Origin: Fodinibius sp. Rm-B-1B1-1
GTDB lineage: Bacteria > Bacteroidota > Rhodothermia > Balneolales > Balneolaceae
DNA length: 64,000 nt
Assembly (NCBI RefSeq): GCF_038594945.1
Contig: NZ_JBCFYD010000002.1
Span: 1,530,806 to 1,594,805 of the forward strand
Reading direction: 5' to 3'
Of the stretch, positions 9,528-18,299 are shown in pieces. The notes beneath the pieces were generated by a model. It had not been told where the DNA came from. It did no database searches and worked only from the letters and a program-made list of their open reading frames with translations. Position 1 is the first letter of the stretch, and every line of letters begins with the position of its first letter. A program made the translations under genes and the position numbers.

Positions 9528-9541
9528 ACCAACTGGTCGGT
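9528..9541. promoter_or_regulatory. TetR-type operator upstream of methyltransferase
   Basis: ACCAACTGGTCGGT is a near-perfect 14-bp dyad (one mismatch between half-sites ACCAAC and ACCGAC), of the kind bound by TetR/AcrR repressors. It lies 31 bases upstream of the methyltransferase ATG and continues into TCGGTATGTTA, a sequence repeated almost exactly at 9670-9680 near the TetR gene. Proposed binding by the adjacent regulator is inference. Confidence 0.6.
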
Positions 9542-9664
9542 ATGTTATAAAACTTTATCAAAAAAAGCCAAAATAATTTGCTCTGATCTCATAATAAGCT
9601 AAAAAAACAATCATTTTTGTATGGTTAGAAGGGTTCAGTATATTACCCTCCGCTAACAAAAAAG

Positions 9665-9680
9665 ACCAATCAGTATGTTA
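9665..9680. promoter_or_regulatory. Second TetR-type operator, upstream of tetR
   Basis: ACCAATCAGTATGTTA shares TC(G/A)GTATGTTA with the site at 9537-9547 and begins with the same ACCAA half-site. It is 13 bases from the TetR start codon, where a bound repressor would block its own transcription. The dyad is weaker than the first site. Confidence 0.5.
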
Positions 9681-9693
9681 CAGATAATCAGAT

Positions 9694-10314
9694 ATGGATA
9701 GAAGCCCAGAAACTACTCGTACTAAAATCATGAATGCCGCCGAATCAATGATTCTTGATAAAGGGTTTGCAGGAACTACCGTTAATAACATCATTGAACA
9801 AGCTGATGTAAGCAAAGGCGCTTTTTTTCATTACTTCTCCAGTAAGGCTGAGCTGGGAAAAGAGTTGGTACAACGCTATGCAGATGAGGATGCCGAACAT
9901 CTTGAACAAACACTCGTCAAAGCAGAAGGTCTAAGTGATGACCCCTTACAACAGTTGCTTATATTTGTGAAGCTTTTTGAACAGGAAATAGAATCATTGG
10001 AAGAGCCCTTCCCTGGATGTCTCTTCGCTTCTTACCTTCAGCAGTCTGAGCTTTTTGATCACAACATTTTGGACATTATTCGAAAATCAATGCTACTGTG
10101 GCGCACAAGAGTTCTTGAAAAGCTCAAAAAAATCGAGCAAGAATATCCGCCCCGCCGCGAAGTGGACCTTGAAAGTCTGGCAGATATGTTGATGGTAATA
10201 TTTGAGGGATCATTCGTTTTGTCTCAATCTTTGAATGAAAACAAAATTATCGCCCAGCAACTATCTCATTATCATAATTATTTAAGTATGCTATTTAAAG
10301 AATCCTCAAAATAA
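9694..10314 (+). CDS. TetR/AcrR family transcriptional regulator
   Basis: A 206-residue repressor-type regulator. The N-terminal helix-turn-helix spans about residues 8-55, with the family signature (AAESMILDKGFAGTTVNNI, then ADVSKGAFFHYFSSKAEL). The C-terminal helical domain, which binds the inducer and dimerises, contains FPGCLFASYLQQSELFD, resembling the TetR_C domain of YxaF/LmrA-like regulators. It is divergent from the winged-helix methyltransferase at 8409-9497, and two similar operator-like sequences lie in the shared 196-base gap. I infer that it represses both genes. Confidence 0.9.
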   Translation: MDRSPETTRTKIMNAAESMILDKGFAGTTVNNIIEQADVSKGAFFHYFSSKAELGKELVQRYADEDAEHLEQTLVKAEGLSDDPLQQLLIFVKLFEQEIESLEEPFPGCLFASYLQQSELFDHNILDIIRKSMLLWRTRVLEKLKKIEQEYPPRREVDLESLADMLMVIFEGSFVLSQSLNENKIIAQQLSHYHNYLSMLFKESSK

Positions 10315-10390
10315 CTATATATAATTATGGCTGTTTTAAAGAAAACGGTGATAAAAACCTAACTCGCTAAGGCTTGGACTTTTTTTAAAA

Positions 10391-12631
10391 CTAAACTTCT
10401 ATAACTCTTCCGTTCTCCCGAACATAATCCATAAAGCGTTTATAAACTTTATTGGAACTAACCGTAGAACTATCACCAACAACGATCAGCTTTCGTTTGG
10501 GCCGGGTCAATGATACATTAAGTCGACATACATCCTCCAAAAAGCCAATCTCATTGTTATTGTTACTCCGCGTCAGTGATATAATCACCACCTCTTTTTC
10601 ACGGCCCTGAAATCCATCGACCGATTTTATCTCCAGGTTTTCTGTATCAATTTCTCGATCTAACAAATCAACCTGATCTTTGTAAGGACTAATGACCGAT
10701 ATATCCTCGGGTAGCATACCAGCTCGCAGCACATTCTCTACCATCTGTTTTACCAACAATGCTTCCTCAGGATTTTCTTTGGACGTCGATCCCTGTTTGG
10801 TTCGCTCAACAGCATTCCGGCCGGCGGTATCTGCAAATACTACCGGTTCATGCGGATCTAAAATCGACATCATTTCGTTGTCGATAGCATTGATATCCAA
10901 ATCAAAATCCTCCAGTGTATGATTACTCACACTTTCATCAGCCGACAGGGTCCCATCATAAAATTCATTATTAGAAAAGTTCATAATTTTTTTGTGCATG
11001 CGATACTGAATCTCCAGCATACTTTTATGTTTAGGATACGAATCAGCAAGTCGCTCAAAAAGAGTATCCTTTAATCCCTTATTAGCCGCTTTGAGATTCT
11101 TAACCGTAGGCGGCAGTTGCCGATGATCACCGGCCATAATAACCTTTTGCCCATGCGTAATAGGAATCAAACAGCTTGGCTCGGTTGATTGCGTTGCCTC
11201 ATCAATCACCACGAGATCAAAACTCCGATTGTCCAGCAATTCACTTCCAGCCGTACTGTTCGTTGTGCAAATAACCTGATTGCTTTCTATAATTTCATTT
11301 ACAGCCTCTTCTCGAAGTTCATCGGCTTCACCAAACAACTCGTCTACCTCGTCCTGAATTTCAAGCCACTGTGCCATATTTTGAATTTTATCGGCGGATA
11401 CGCCACGAGATCCCCGTCCTTCTTTGGCAAGTTCTTTGATCTTAGAATTACTCATCCCCCGGCGATATTTCCCAGAAGGATGGGTGAATTCCTCCTGCTC
11501 TTCTTTCTTCTCAAATGCCTGGTCCCGTAGCTCTTCTGACTTCTGATACCGTTCATTTTGTTCAATGACGCTATCCAGAGTATGTTCTTTTAGTTTTGGA
11601 GTTACCCGTGCCGGATGCCCTACGCGGACGGCTTTAACACCGCGTTCGAGCAGAAAATCCAACATATTATCTACGGCGATATTTGAGGCCGCAGTAGCAA
11701 GCACTTTTTGTCCATTTGCCACGGCCTGTTCAATTACTTCGATAGCAGTAGTCGTTTTACCGGTTCCCGGGGGACCATGAATAAGATGAAAATCCTCTGC
11801 ACCAAGACTACACTGTACCGCTTCTTTTTGTGATTCGTTAAGTTCTTTATTGAACCACTGATCCACCTCTGTTTTTTGTAATTCTGCAGGGTCTTCAAGG
11901 CCAATAATAATATTCCTCAGCTTTGCCAACCGTCCATCAGCCTTTTCTAACTGTTTCAAGGCACTTTTCATCCGCTGATACGTAATATCATTCACATACA
12001 GATCCATCCGTAGCCCTTTGCCGAAGATAAAACTGCGGGGCTGATCAAAAGCAACGGTAATCGAATAGTTTGTTTTCTGTACTACCGTCCCTGTGGGATT
12101 GTCACTTAGCAACGGATCGCGACGGGATATCATAACCAAATCCCCCACAGAAATTTCGGTATCCGGGAGCGGCTCTCCCTGGTATTGGCGCATAAACTTT
12201 ACCAACTTTCCTTCGAGGGCATTCCCTTCATCACGCCCCTTTAAATGTAAAACAGCCTTGCCCTCGGCCTGTCGCTGCTGGCCCGAAAGCGTACGTATAC
12301 TTTCTTCATGCTGCTGCATCTCTGCTTCGCGCTCCAATTCCACGAGCTGGCGATACCTATCTAAATAATTGTAGATCGTTTCAATATCATCGAAATCCTG
12401 GTCCTCTACATTGCGGACCGACACGCGAGCATGTCCCACTTTTTTGCCATTCAACTTCGTAGCCAGCTCTTGACCATTGCCATTATTTACCTCGACAAGT
12501 GCTCTGGATCCGTTGATATCAATATTACCAATAATGGCCGGATCTATATCCGTCTCACCACCAATAGCTCCGAGGATATCTCCGGGTCCTTGGTTTTCAA
12601 GTTCAGTGATTAAAATATTGTCTTTGGACAT
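10391..12631 (-). CDS. SF1 helicase (Upf1/IGHMBP2-like) with N-terminal DbpA-type RNA-binding domain
   Basis: A 746-residue NTP-dependent nucleic-acid helicase. Residues 8-74 ([36 protein letters not shown]) match the RNA-binding domain that ends DEAD-box proteins DbpA and DeaD. A coiled segment and a beta-barrel region (about residues 140-210) follow, as in IGHMBP2-like helicases. Walker [10 protein letters not shown] is at 285-293 and Walker B VIDEATQ at about 475-481. [34 protein letters not shown] and VSLTRPKRK supply the remaining SF1 motifs. An RNA-related role is inferred from the N-terminal domain. It is transcribed alone or as the last gene of the upstream run. Confidence 0.92.
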   Translation of the reverse strand: MSKDNILITELENQGPGDILGAIGGETDIDPAIIGNIDINGSRALVEVNNGNGQELATKLNGKKVGHARVSVRNVEDQDFDDIETIYNYLDRYRQLVELEREAEMQQHEESIRTLSGQQRQAEGKAVLHLKGRDEGNALEGKLVKFMRQYQGEPLPDTEISVGDLVMISRRDPLLSDNPTGTVVQKTNYSITVAFDQPRSFIFGKGLRMDLYVNDITYQRMKSALKQLEKADGRLAKLRNIIIGLEDPAELQKTEVDQWFNKELNESQKEAVQCSLGAEDFHLIHGPPGTGKTTTAIEVIEQAVANGQKVLATAASNIAVDNMLDFLLERGVKAVRVGHPARVTPKLKEHTLDSVIEQNERYQKSEELRDQAFEKKEEQEEFTHPSGKYRRGMSNSKIKELAKEGRGSRGVSADKIQNMAQWLEIQDEVDELFGEADELREEAVNEIIESNQVICTTNSTAGSELLDNRSFDLVVIDEATQSTEPSCLIPITHGQKVIMAGDHRQLPPTVKNLKAANKGLKDTLFERLADSYPKHKSMLEIQYRMHKKIMNFSNNEFYDGTLSADESVSNHTLEDFDLDINAIDNEMMSILDPHEPVVFADTAGRNAVERTKQGSTSKENPEEALLVKQMVENVLRAGMLPEDISVISPYKDQVDLLDREIDTENLEIKSVDGFQGREKEVVIISLTRSNNNNEIGFLEDVCRLNVSLTRPKRKLIVVGDSSTVSSNKVYKRFMDYVRENGRVIEV

Positions 12632-12761
12632 ACTCTAATCTCTGTTTTTCCTTCTATTTTCTGATTTAGCTACATCTAAACACAAGAAAAAGTCATAGCC
12701 ATTCCAAAAACCTCTATAAAGATGAAATAGCAAATGTTAAAAGTTACGGGTACAAGTTATA

Positions 12762-13034
12762 TCACTCAGCCGTTAAAGGCTCCATAATATAATCTATCTT
12801 CGTAATTTTATTGGCCGGAAAACCACTTCTGCGAGCATGCTCTTGGATAAGCTCTTCATTTGGAGCAAGATAAACGCAATGCGTTTTATTTTCACTCACA
12901 TATGAATGGATCCACTGAATATCAGGACCTATATCTTTGAGCGCTTTCACTGATTTCATGGCGGCAGCTTTTCTATCTCGCGGGGAGAGTTTTCCCACCC
13001 CGGGCACTTCTCGTTCAATTACATATTTTGGCAT
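12762..13034 (-). CDS. DUF4242 small protein
   Basis: A 90-residue cytoplasmic protein starting MPKYVIEREVPG, with the ferredoxin-like DUF4242 pattern (RDRKAAAMKSVKAL, IQWIHSYV, THCVYLAPNEELIQEHARR). The family includes SCO4226, a nickel-binding protein, and many uncharacterised members. A GAGGAA ribosome binding site precedes the ATG. It is the last gene of a same-strand run of methyltransferase and OsmC genes, 38 bases after the UbiE-like methyltransferase, so it is probably co-expressed with them. Metal binding is suggested only by the family. Confidence 0.82.
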   Translation of the reverse strand: MPKYVIEREVPGVGKLSPRDRKAAAMKSVKALKDIGPDIQWIHSYVSENKTHCVYLAPNEELIQEHARRSGFPANKITKIDYIMEPLTAE

Positions 13035-13072
13035 TGTTATTCCTCACTATGGATTGTTAACTCCTATATATT

Positions 13073-13894
13073 TTATCCGTATTTTCTTCCCGATACGATC
13101 ACAAATTCTCCGGGGATCTCATAGCTGGTTCCATCCTTAAAAGGCTTAATAGATTCAATATATTCGGCATGGACCTTTTCTTTTGTCTGTTTATCAAACT
13201 TGCGATATGCCAAGGCTACTGCCCCACCCTGGAAAGCCCCAATAATGGCTTCCCCATCTGATTGGTACGGTAATAAAACCTCAAAACGTTCTGACTCTAC
13301 ATCCGTAAAACCAGCCTCTTTAAATTCCTTGGCCAACGTATCACCGGTACCAAGCTGGAAAAATAGCGGACACACATCCGTTTTTACCTGTGCATCCACA
13401 ATAGGAAAAATCCCAGCCCAGCCACAGGCACTGCGCCGTCCCCATACTAATGCTGCAGCGCGGCCGCCTGACTTAGTCACTCTATTCATTTCCTGAATCG
13501 CTTTGTCTGGATTAGGATAGTACATTAGTCCCAATGAGTTGACCGCGACATCAAATGATGTATCTGAAAAATCTAATGATTCCGCATCCATGTGCATAAA
13601 CTTTACATTGGATACCTCCAAGTTTTGGAATATACCTTTAGCCTCCTCGATCATCTTTTCAGATAGATCAATACCAATAATGTTACCTTCTTCTCCCACT
13701 TCTTTTGCCATTGGAAAGGTCACCAATCCCGTACCGCAGGAAATATCAAGTACCTTTTCCCCAGACTGCAAATCAACTCTCCTTAACAACTTTTCCTGGG
13801 CCGGTCGCAACTGTCGCTCCCATCCTTTTTGATAATAGGGGGATGAATAATCCCAGCCGTATCGTTGTACTCTACGCTGTAATTCCGGTCTCAT
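13073..13894 (-). CDS. Class I SAM-dependent methyltransferase (UbiE-like)
   Basis: A 273-residue methyltransferase with SAM motif I VLDISCGTGLVTFPMA near residue 48, the acidic strand IIGIDLSEKMIEEAK, motif II-like SFDVAVNSLGLMYYPNPD and post-motif MNRVTKSGGRAAALVWG. Family proteins methylate quinones or small molecules; the substrate here is unknown. It sits between a second methyltransferase (32-base gap) and a DUF4242 gene, all on the same strand. Two methyltransferases in tandem suggests either sequential methylation or different acceptors in one pathway. Confidence 0.88.
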   Translation of the reverse strand: MRPELQRRVQRYGWDYSSPYYQKGWERQLRPAQEKLLRRVDLQSGEKVLDISCGTGLVTFPMAKEVGEEGNIIGIDLSEKMIEEAKGIFQNLEVSNVKFMHMDAESLDFSDTSFDVAVNSLGLMYYPNPDKAIQEMNRVTKSGGRAAALVWGRRSACGWAGIFPIVDAQVKTDVCPLFFQLGTGDTLAKEFKEAGFTDVESERFEVLLPYQSDGEAIIGAFQGGAVALAYRKFDKQTKEKVHAEYIESIKPFKDGTSYEIPGEFVIVSGRKYG

Positions 13895-13926
13895 AACTAA
13901 GCAGGAGTTAAATTTTGGTTAACGTT

Positions 13927-14625
13927 TTACAATCCTTTTGCAGCAACTATACAGCACGATTCAAGCTGGAATTCATTACCGTTAAATTTCATTTCAGGAT
14001 CTAATTTCGTCTGTATATCCAAAAAAGAAAACTCGTTTTCTACCAAAATCCTTTTCCATTCATCAACCTTAAAAAGTGTAAACCCATATTTTACGAATGG
14101 GAAATTGAGCATACTTTTATGACTTCTAAGTCCTGCATAAAATTTTCCATCAGACTTTAGCACGCGATGTATCTCACTTAGATGTGTTTCAGGCTCATCC
14201 CAAAAGTAAATCACCATGTTACAAAATACCTTGTCAAAACAGTGATCAGAATAAGGCAACTGGTCACTGTTACCCCGTTGCAAGTTCAACTTTTCGGAAG
14301 CAATAAATCTATTATTTATTCGCTTAGCAGCTCGAACCATTTCTTGGGAATAATCTATGCCCATAACTTGTAAACCTTCAGCTCTTTTAAATAGCCTGTT
14401 AAAAAACTTGCCGTTGCCAAAGCCAATCTCCAATATTTTATCATAATTTTCGATCTGCATTACATCCAACACCAGATCGTACAAAGGTTCATTAGCTTCA
14501 TTCATTTTGTTACCAATTTCTTCGGCTAAATCACCCGATGGGTGGCGGAGTTGCTGAGCAATAATTTCTGGAGGCGGCTCAGACCTAAAATAGTTCTGTA
14601 AACTTTTCAAGATATTTAACGTCAT
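13927..14625 (-). CDS. Class I SAM-dependent methyltransferase
   Basis: A 232-residue methyltransferase with ILEIGFGNGKFFNRLF (motif I), VMGIDYSQEMVRAAKRI (motif II region) and VFCNMVIYFWDEPETHL, typical of the Methyltransf_11 group. Its start codon overlaps the stop of the upstream OsmC gene by four bases (ATGA at 14622-14625), so translation is coupled. It differs clearly from the neighbouring UbiE-like enzyme, so this is not a recent tandem duplication. The substrate is unknown. Confidence 0.87.
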   Translation of the reverse strand: MTLNILKSLQNYFRSEPPPEIIAQQLRHPSGDLAEEIGNKMNEANEPLYDLVLDVMQIENYDKILEIGFGNGKFFNRLFKRAEGLQVMGIDYSQEMVRAAKRINNRFIASEKLNLQRGNSDQLPYSDHCFDKVFCNMVIYFWDEPETHLSEIHRVLKSDGKFYAGLRSHKSMLNFPFVKYGFTLFKVDEWKRILVENEFSFLDIQTKLDPEMKFNGNEFQLESCCIVAAKGL

Positions 14626-15140
14626 GATACCGTGGATTTGATAGTCACTTCTCGTTCTACTGGAATGGCTCGGCTAAAATCATCCAATACCGGGCTGTGG
14701 CTATCCGCTTCTTCGATCATCTGCATTATTTGCTCTTCCGGGGCGGGACTTTCGATATATACTTTGTATCGGATGGTATTAAATCCAGGCGGCTCCTCAC
14801 TGAGGTGCAACATACTGCGAGCATCAAAATCTGACTCAACATCAATCTCAATGTTATCTATTGGGATATTCAGCACTGCTGCCCGTTGTGAATAAGCAAT
14901 AGCCAAGCAGCTTCCCAGTGCTCCCCGCTCCAAAATACCGGGACCCGGTCCCGCGTTATTTCCACCTTCGGCTTCCCCTATATCCACTTTAAATTTCCAG
15001 TGTTTATGTTTCACTTCACAAGTCGTTCCGTCAAATAATCGTACTTTTGTTGTTGCAGTACTTTTGGCTTTTGACGGACGCATTCGTAACACCTTTTGAT
15101 TTCGCTCAAAAGCTTTCTTAATCGTTTCTGGATCAGCCAT
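14622..15140 (-). CDS. OsmC/Ohr family protein
   Basis: A 172-residue OsmC-fold protein with the central helix motif GALGSCLAIAYSQRAAVLNI, whose cysteine matches one of the two peroxidatic positions, and the strand IDNIEIDVESDFDARSM. OsmC/Ohr proteins reduce organic peroxides with paired cysteines. The other cysteine (in GTTCEVKHKH) lies early in the protein, not at the usual position, so activity as a canonical peroxidase is uncertain. AAGGAG precedes the ATG. It overlaps the downstream methyltransferase and follows the TPR gene by 26 bases, consistent with an operon. Confidence 0.87.
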   Translation of the reverse strand: MADPETIKKAFERNQKVLRMRPSKAKSTATTKVRLFDGTTCEVKHKHWKFKVDIGEAEGGNNAGPGPGILERGALGSCLAIAYSQRAAVLNIPIDNIEIDVESDFDARSMLHLSEEPPGFNTIRYKVYIESPAPEEQIMQMIEEADSHSPVLDDFSRAIPVEREVTIKSTVS

Positions 15141-15166
15141 AACTGCTCCTTTTTACAGTTCTATTT

Positions 15167-16780
15167 TTAATTTGTCGCAAGAAAATTACGCACTTCCTCA
15201 AACATTGGTCGGTCCACTTCTTTGGGTGATACATTCGTAACTAAATTGTTGTAGTATTTCTTAGCCTTATCCAAATTACCAGCCAGTTCGGCAGCACGTC
15301 CGGCGCCATATAAACTTCTAAATCGATTTGCAGATATCTTCAAACTCTCCTCGTAAGCCGCCAAAGCTTCTTCGGGACGATTCATTTTCAAAAGCATATC
15401 ACCCAGTAGTTCTCTTGCTGGTAAAACATGTCCCGGCGTGATGGGATGCTTATCAACAGAATCTTCGGTATCAGCCGCCTCATTCATAAGAGTAAGAGCT
15501 TTTTCTGGGTTACCTTCTTCAAAAATTATCCACGATTCGACAGCCTTACGTTGTGCATCAGTCAGTACTGCCCAATAGTTTTCCTCTTGTTCTTTCAGGT
15601 AATTGTAAATGATATCCAATTCCTCCCGGGCTTGACGAGCCCCATCCAAATCACCAGAACGCACTGCCCCAATGCCACGAGCAAAATAGATCATCGATTG
15701 TGTTGGGGAATATTTTTCAAGTGAAAAGTTATTAGGGGACTGCAGATCAATTTGTGCCGCCTTATTCCACTCTTCCCGCTCAAGGTTGTAGCGCGCCTGT
15801 GCCGCGGCAACTGCGTAAGCAGATCCTAAATGATCCTGCAAATTTTTGACCTCGATCGTTTTCTGTGCAACCTTCTTTGCTTTCTCATCTTCTCCACGCT
15901 GCAGGTAAGCATACGTCAGGTAGTCCAACGCGTGCACATAGTGCATTGATACCTCGTCTTCGGATGACTGGCGCAACGCTGCTTCAGCAGACCGCTTATT
16001 CCAATCAATAACATCCGACCAGATCCCCCGTCGTACAAAAATATGACTCGGCATGTGCAGGGCGTGAGGCACATCAGGTGCAACTTTATCGTAGGCCCGT
16101 GCCACATCAACAGCTCGTTCTGCTAATTTGGGATTATCGTAAGCGTGTATGATATAATGAAATAATCCGGGATGCTCGGGATGTTGCTTGTGCAATTCTT
16201 CGAGCATCATACCCGCTTTTCGCTGATGACTCAGCGACTCGTCATCGGGCGGTGCCGTAGCTAAATGTCCCAGTGCGTAAAATGCAGCCGCATCAACATC
16301 TTTGGGATACTGTTCGTACAATTCGCGGTACCCTTCCTCAAAACTACGAAGTTGATCACGATAAGTGGTTGCCTCCCAATTTTCAAAAAATGGTTCTATT
16401 GCATTGATATACGCCATTTCTCGATCATCAATACTTTCTATCTCTGTTGCTTTTACTAAAGCTTTGCTGCCTGCTTCAAAATCGGCATCCGATGGTCGTT
16501 GTCCCCAGAGCGGGTGGATATAGCTCATAGCAATGCCCCATTGGGCCATCGTACAGCTGGGATCCTGTTCAGAAACTTTAGTAAACTTATCCTGAGCCTG
16601 TTCATACATCATATGATGCATCAAGGCCAAGGCATGGTTAAAATCAGTCTGGACTTGCTCATTGCACGAAACATTAAAATCTACTTTCCCATACTGGTGA
16701 GACTGGGCACTCAGTTCCTGGATAGGTGCCATCATCATACCCCCAAAGACGAATAAACCTATAAGTATTTTCTCTTTCAT
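15167..16780 (-). CDS. Exported TPR protein with conserved histidine cluster
   Basis: A 537-residue protein with a Sec signal peptide (MKEKILIGLFVFGGMMMAP, cleavage probably after LSAQ). TPR-like helical repeats occur throughout, the clearest near residues 45-85 and 440-520. Histidines 208, 212, 239, 242 and 246 (HYIIHAY, PHALHMPSHIFVRRG) have exactly the same spacing as in the TPR lipoprotein at 3870-5567, although the rest has diverged. The start at 16780 is chosen over an in-frame ATG at 16801 because GAGGAGA lies just upstream of it. It lies between mddA and osmC genes on the same strand. Function unknown; the histidines suggest metal binding or catalysis. Confidence 0.85.
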   Translation of the reverse strand: MKEKILIGLFVFGGMMMAPIQELSAQSHQYGKVDFNVSCNEQVQTDFNHALALMHHMMYEQAQDKFTKVSEQDPSCTMAQWGIAMSYIHPLWGQRPSDADFEAGSKALVKATEIESIDDREMAYINAIEPFFENWEATTYRDQLRSFEEGYRELYEQYPKDVDAAAFYALGHLATAPPDDESLSHQRKAGMMLEELHKQHPEHPGLFHYIIHAYDNPKLAERAVDVARAYDKVAPDVPHALHMPSHIFVRRGIWSDVIDWNKRSAEAALRQSSEDEVSMHYVHALDYLTYAYLQRGEDEKAKKVAQKTIEVKNLQDHLGSAYAVAAAQARYNLEREEWNKAAQIDLQSPNNFSLEKYSPTQSMIYFARGIGAVRSGDLDGARQAREELDIIYNYLKEQEENYWAVLTDAQRKAVESWIIFEEGNPEKALTLMNEAADTEDSVDKHPITPGHVLPARELLGDMLLKMNRPEEALAAYEESLKISANRFRSLYGAGRAAELAGNLDKAKKYYNNLVTNVSPKEVDRPMFEEVRNFLATN

Positions 16781-16864
16781 AATTCTCTCCTCGTTTTTCA
16801 ATCAGTTTAAGAGCAACACAAAGATTTGCATGATTGCCCTCTCCTACCTTTTAGTCGATTATCA

Positions 16865-17647
16865 TTATACAAGTTCCTTCTTATATTCTTTTTCCTGTAT
16901 TTTCAATCCCGGAAAAAACTTGGGGACCCGTTTCCGGTAATTCTCATATTTATCTCCGAATTGTCGAGCCATCGCTCTTTCTTCATAGTAAACTCCTATT
17001 AATATGTAGAGAGTCATCCCAACAGAAAAAACAACATGGCCCACAGTCATCTTTGGTATGGACCAAAATGCAATCAAAAAACCTAACATCAACGGATGAC
17101 GGACGTATTTGTATAATCCTGGTTCCATAAACTGCGGAGGACTTTGTTCTCTATCCCTCAAATAGTTCCAAACTTGCTTTAGCCCGAACAAGTTAAAATG
17201 ATCAATCATCCAAGTTGATAGAAATACAATCAGCCAACCAAGCCAGAAACCCCATTGCAACACGAGCGATGCCCATGTAGCATCAACCTGCCAAATTGGT
17301 TCTGGAAGGGGTTGCCAGAACCAAAGAATCAGGATCAATGCAATGCTGGAAAACAGGACATAGGTACTTCGCTCTACCGGTTTGGGGACAAAATTGGTCC
17401 ACCAATCCTTGAAAGATTTGCGCGCCATTACGGTATGCTGAATACCAAACAGGGCAATTAGTCCCAAGTTGATAAGCAGCGATTCTGCCAGCGATCCTGC
17501 TGCACCCGAATTCACCGTTGTAGGGGCGTAGGCTTCAAAATTACCGAGAAAGAGAATCAACCATAAAAAACTGGCAAAGAAAATCAGGTAACAAATAATT
17601 CCATAAATAAACGCGATTATCTTTTTCATCATGTTAGGATTTGACAT
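16865..17647 (-). CDS. mddA: MddA-like methanethiol S-methyltransferase (integral membrane)
   Basis: A 260-residue protein of the NnrU/isoprenylcysteine methyltransferase superfamily that closely follows the MddA pattern: FGIQHTVMARKSFKDWW, PKPVERSTYVLFSS, the DHFNLFGLKQVW block, then EPGLYKYVRHPLMLGFLIAFW and a C-terminal YYEERAMARQFGDKYENYRK. MddA converts methanethiol to dimethyl sulfide with SAM. Five or six membrane segments are visible. An ATG at 17632 gives an alternative start (MMKKIIAF). It is 31 bases downstream of the cupin gene. I am confident of the family; methanethiol as substrate is by similarity. Confidence 0.82.
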   Translation of the reverse strand: MSNPNMMKKIIAFIYGIICYLIFFASFLWLILFLGNFEAYAPTTVNSGAAGSLAESLLINLGLIALFGIQHTVMARKSFKDWWTNFVPKPVERSTYVLFSSIALILILWFWQPLPEPIWQVDATWASLVLQWGFWLGWLIVFLSTWMIDHFNLFGLKQVWNYLRDREQSPPQFMEPGLYKYVRHPLMLGFLIAFWSIPKMTVGHVVFSVGMTLYILIGVYYEERAMARQFGDKYENYRKRVPKFFPGLKIQEKEYKKELV

Positions 17648-17678
17648 TACCGTTTAGAAAATAAGTCGATAAATTTCG

Positions 17679-18131
17679 CTATTTATTAACGGCGAAAGCA
17701 TCGACGGGCTCTTCAAATGCAATAAAAAGCACACAGGGATCTTCTGAAATACATGACGCGTTGTGGTGCTGCTCTGCGGGTCCGTATGCATATGAGCCGG
17801 CATCTATTACTTTCGGCTTCTGTCCCTCATATTCAACTTCCATTTCTCCTGATACCAACACCATGCGTTCGGCAGAATGATGCCAGTGGTCGGGCACGCC
17901 TGTATTTCCTTCCAATTTGAAGAAAACATCTGCATTGGGTTCCGCCGGATTTCCCTGCAAAACAGCAATGCTACAAGTCTCGGGCATAAATTCGGGACAT
18001 CCTCCCCATTCAAGTTCCTGAGAATCAGCACCACGGACAAAAGCATGATCTTGGCCTTGTGCTATCAACATTGCTGGAAATAATAGTAACGCACTTATAG
18101 TAACAATCAATTTTGATGAATTTCTAAACAT
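17679..18131 (-). CDS. Exported cupin-domain protein
   Basis: A 150-residue protein with a signal peptide (hydrophobic residues 8-23, cleavage near LIAQ). The single cupin barrel has motif 1 (DHWHHSAERMVLVSGEMEVE) with two or three candidate metal-ligand histidines and a glutamate, and motif 2 (GSYAYGPAEQHHNASC). Four cysteines in pairs (GGCPEFMPETC, ASCISEDPC) may form disulfides, consistent with export. Catalytic activity is unknown. It is first in a same-strand run leading into mddA. Confidence 0.83.
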   Translation of the reverse strand: MFRNSSKLIVTISALLLFPAMLIAQGQDHAFVRGADSQELEWGGCPEFMPETCSIAVLQGNPAEPNADVFFKLEGNTGVPDHWHHSAERMVLVSGEMEVEYEGQKPKVIDAGSYAYGPAEQHHNASCISEDPCVLFIAFEEPVDAFAVNK

Positions 18132-18299
18132 GATAACTGTTTTTTGTTATTGTATTTATTGAGGTCGGTGACAAACAACTACACAATATTACCGACAGAT
18201 CAACCTATCTTACACAATGGGAAAGGGCAATTTTAGAAAGGTCAACAATAGGTAAACAATACCTTATAACAGCCTTAAATTCTTTTAAACAAAGAAAAA

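Noticed and set aside
10315..10390. Possible terminator between tetR and the helicase gene
   Set aside because: A T-run exists near 10380 but the preceding sequence gives only a weak, mismatched stem.
10391..12631. SF1 helicase as part of an anti-phage defence system
   Set aside because: No nuclease, methylase specificity subunit or other defence partner is adjacent, and the DbpA-type domain points to an RNA role.
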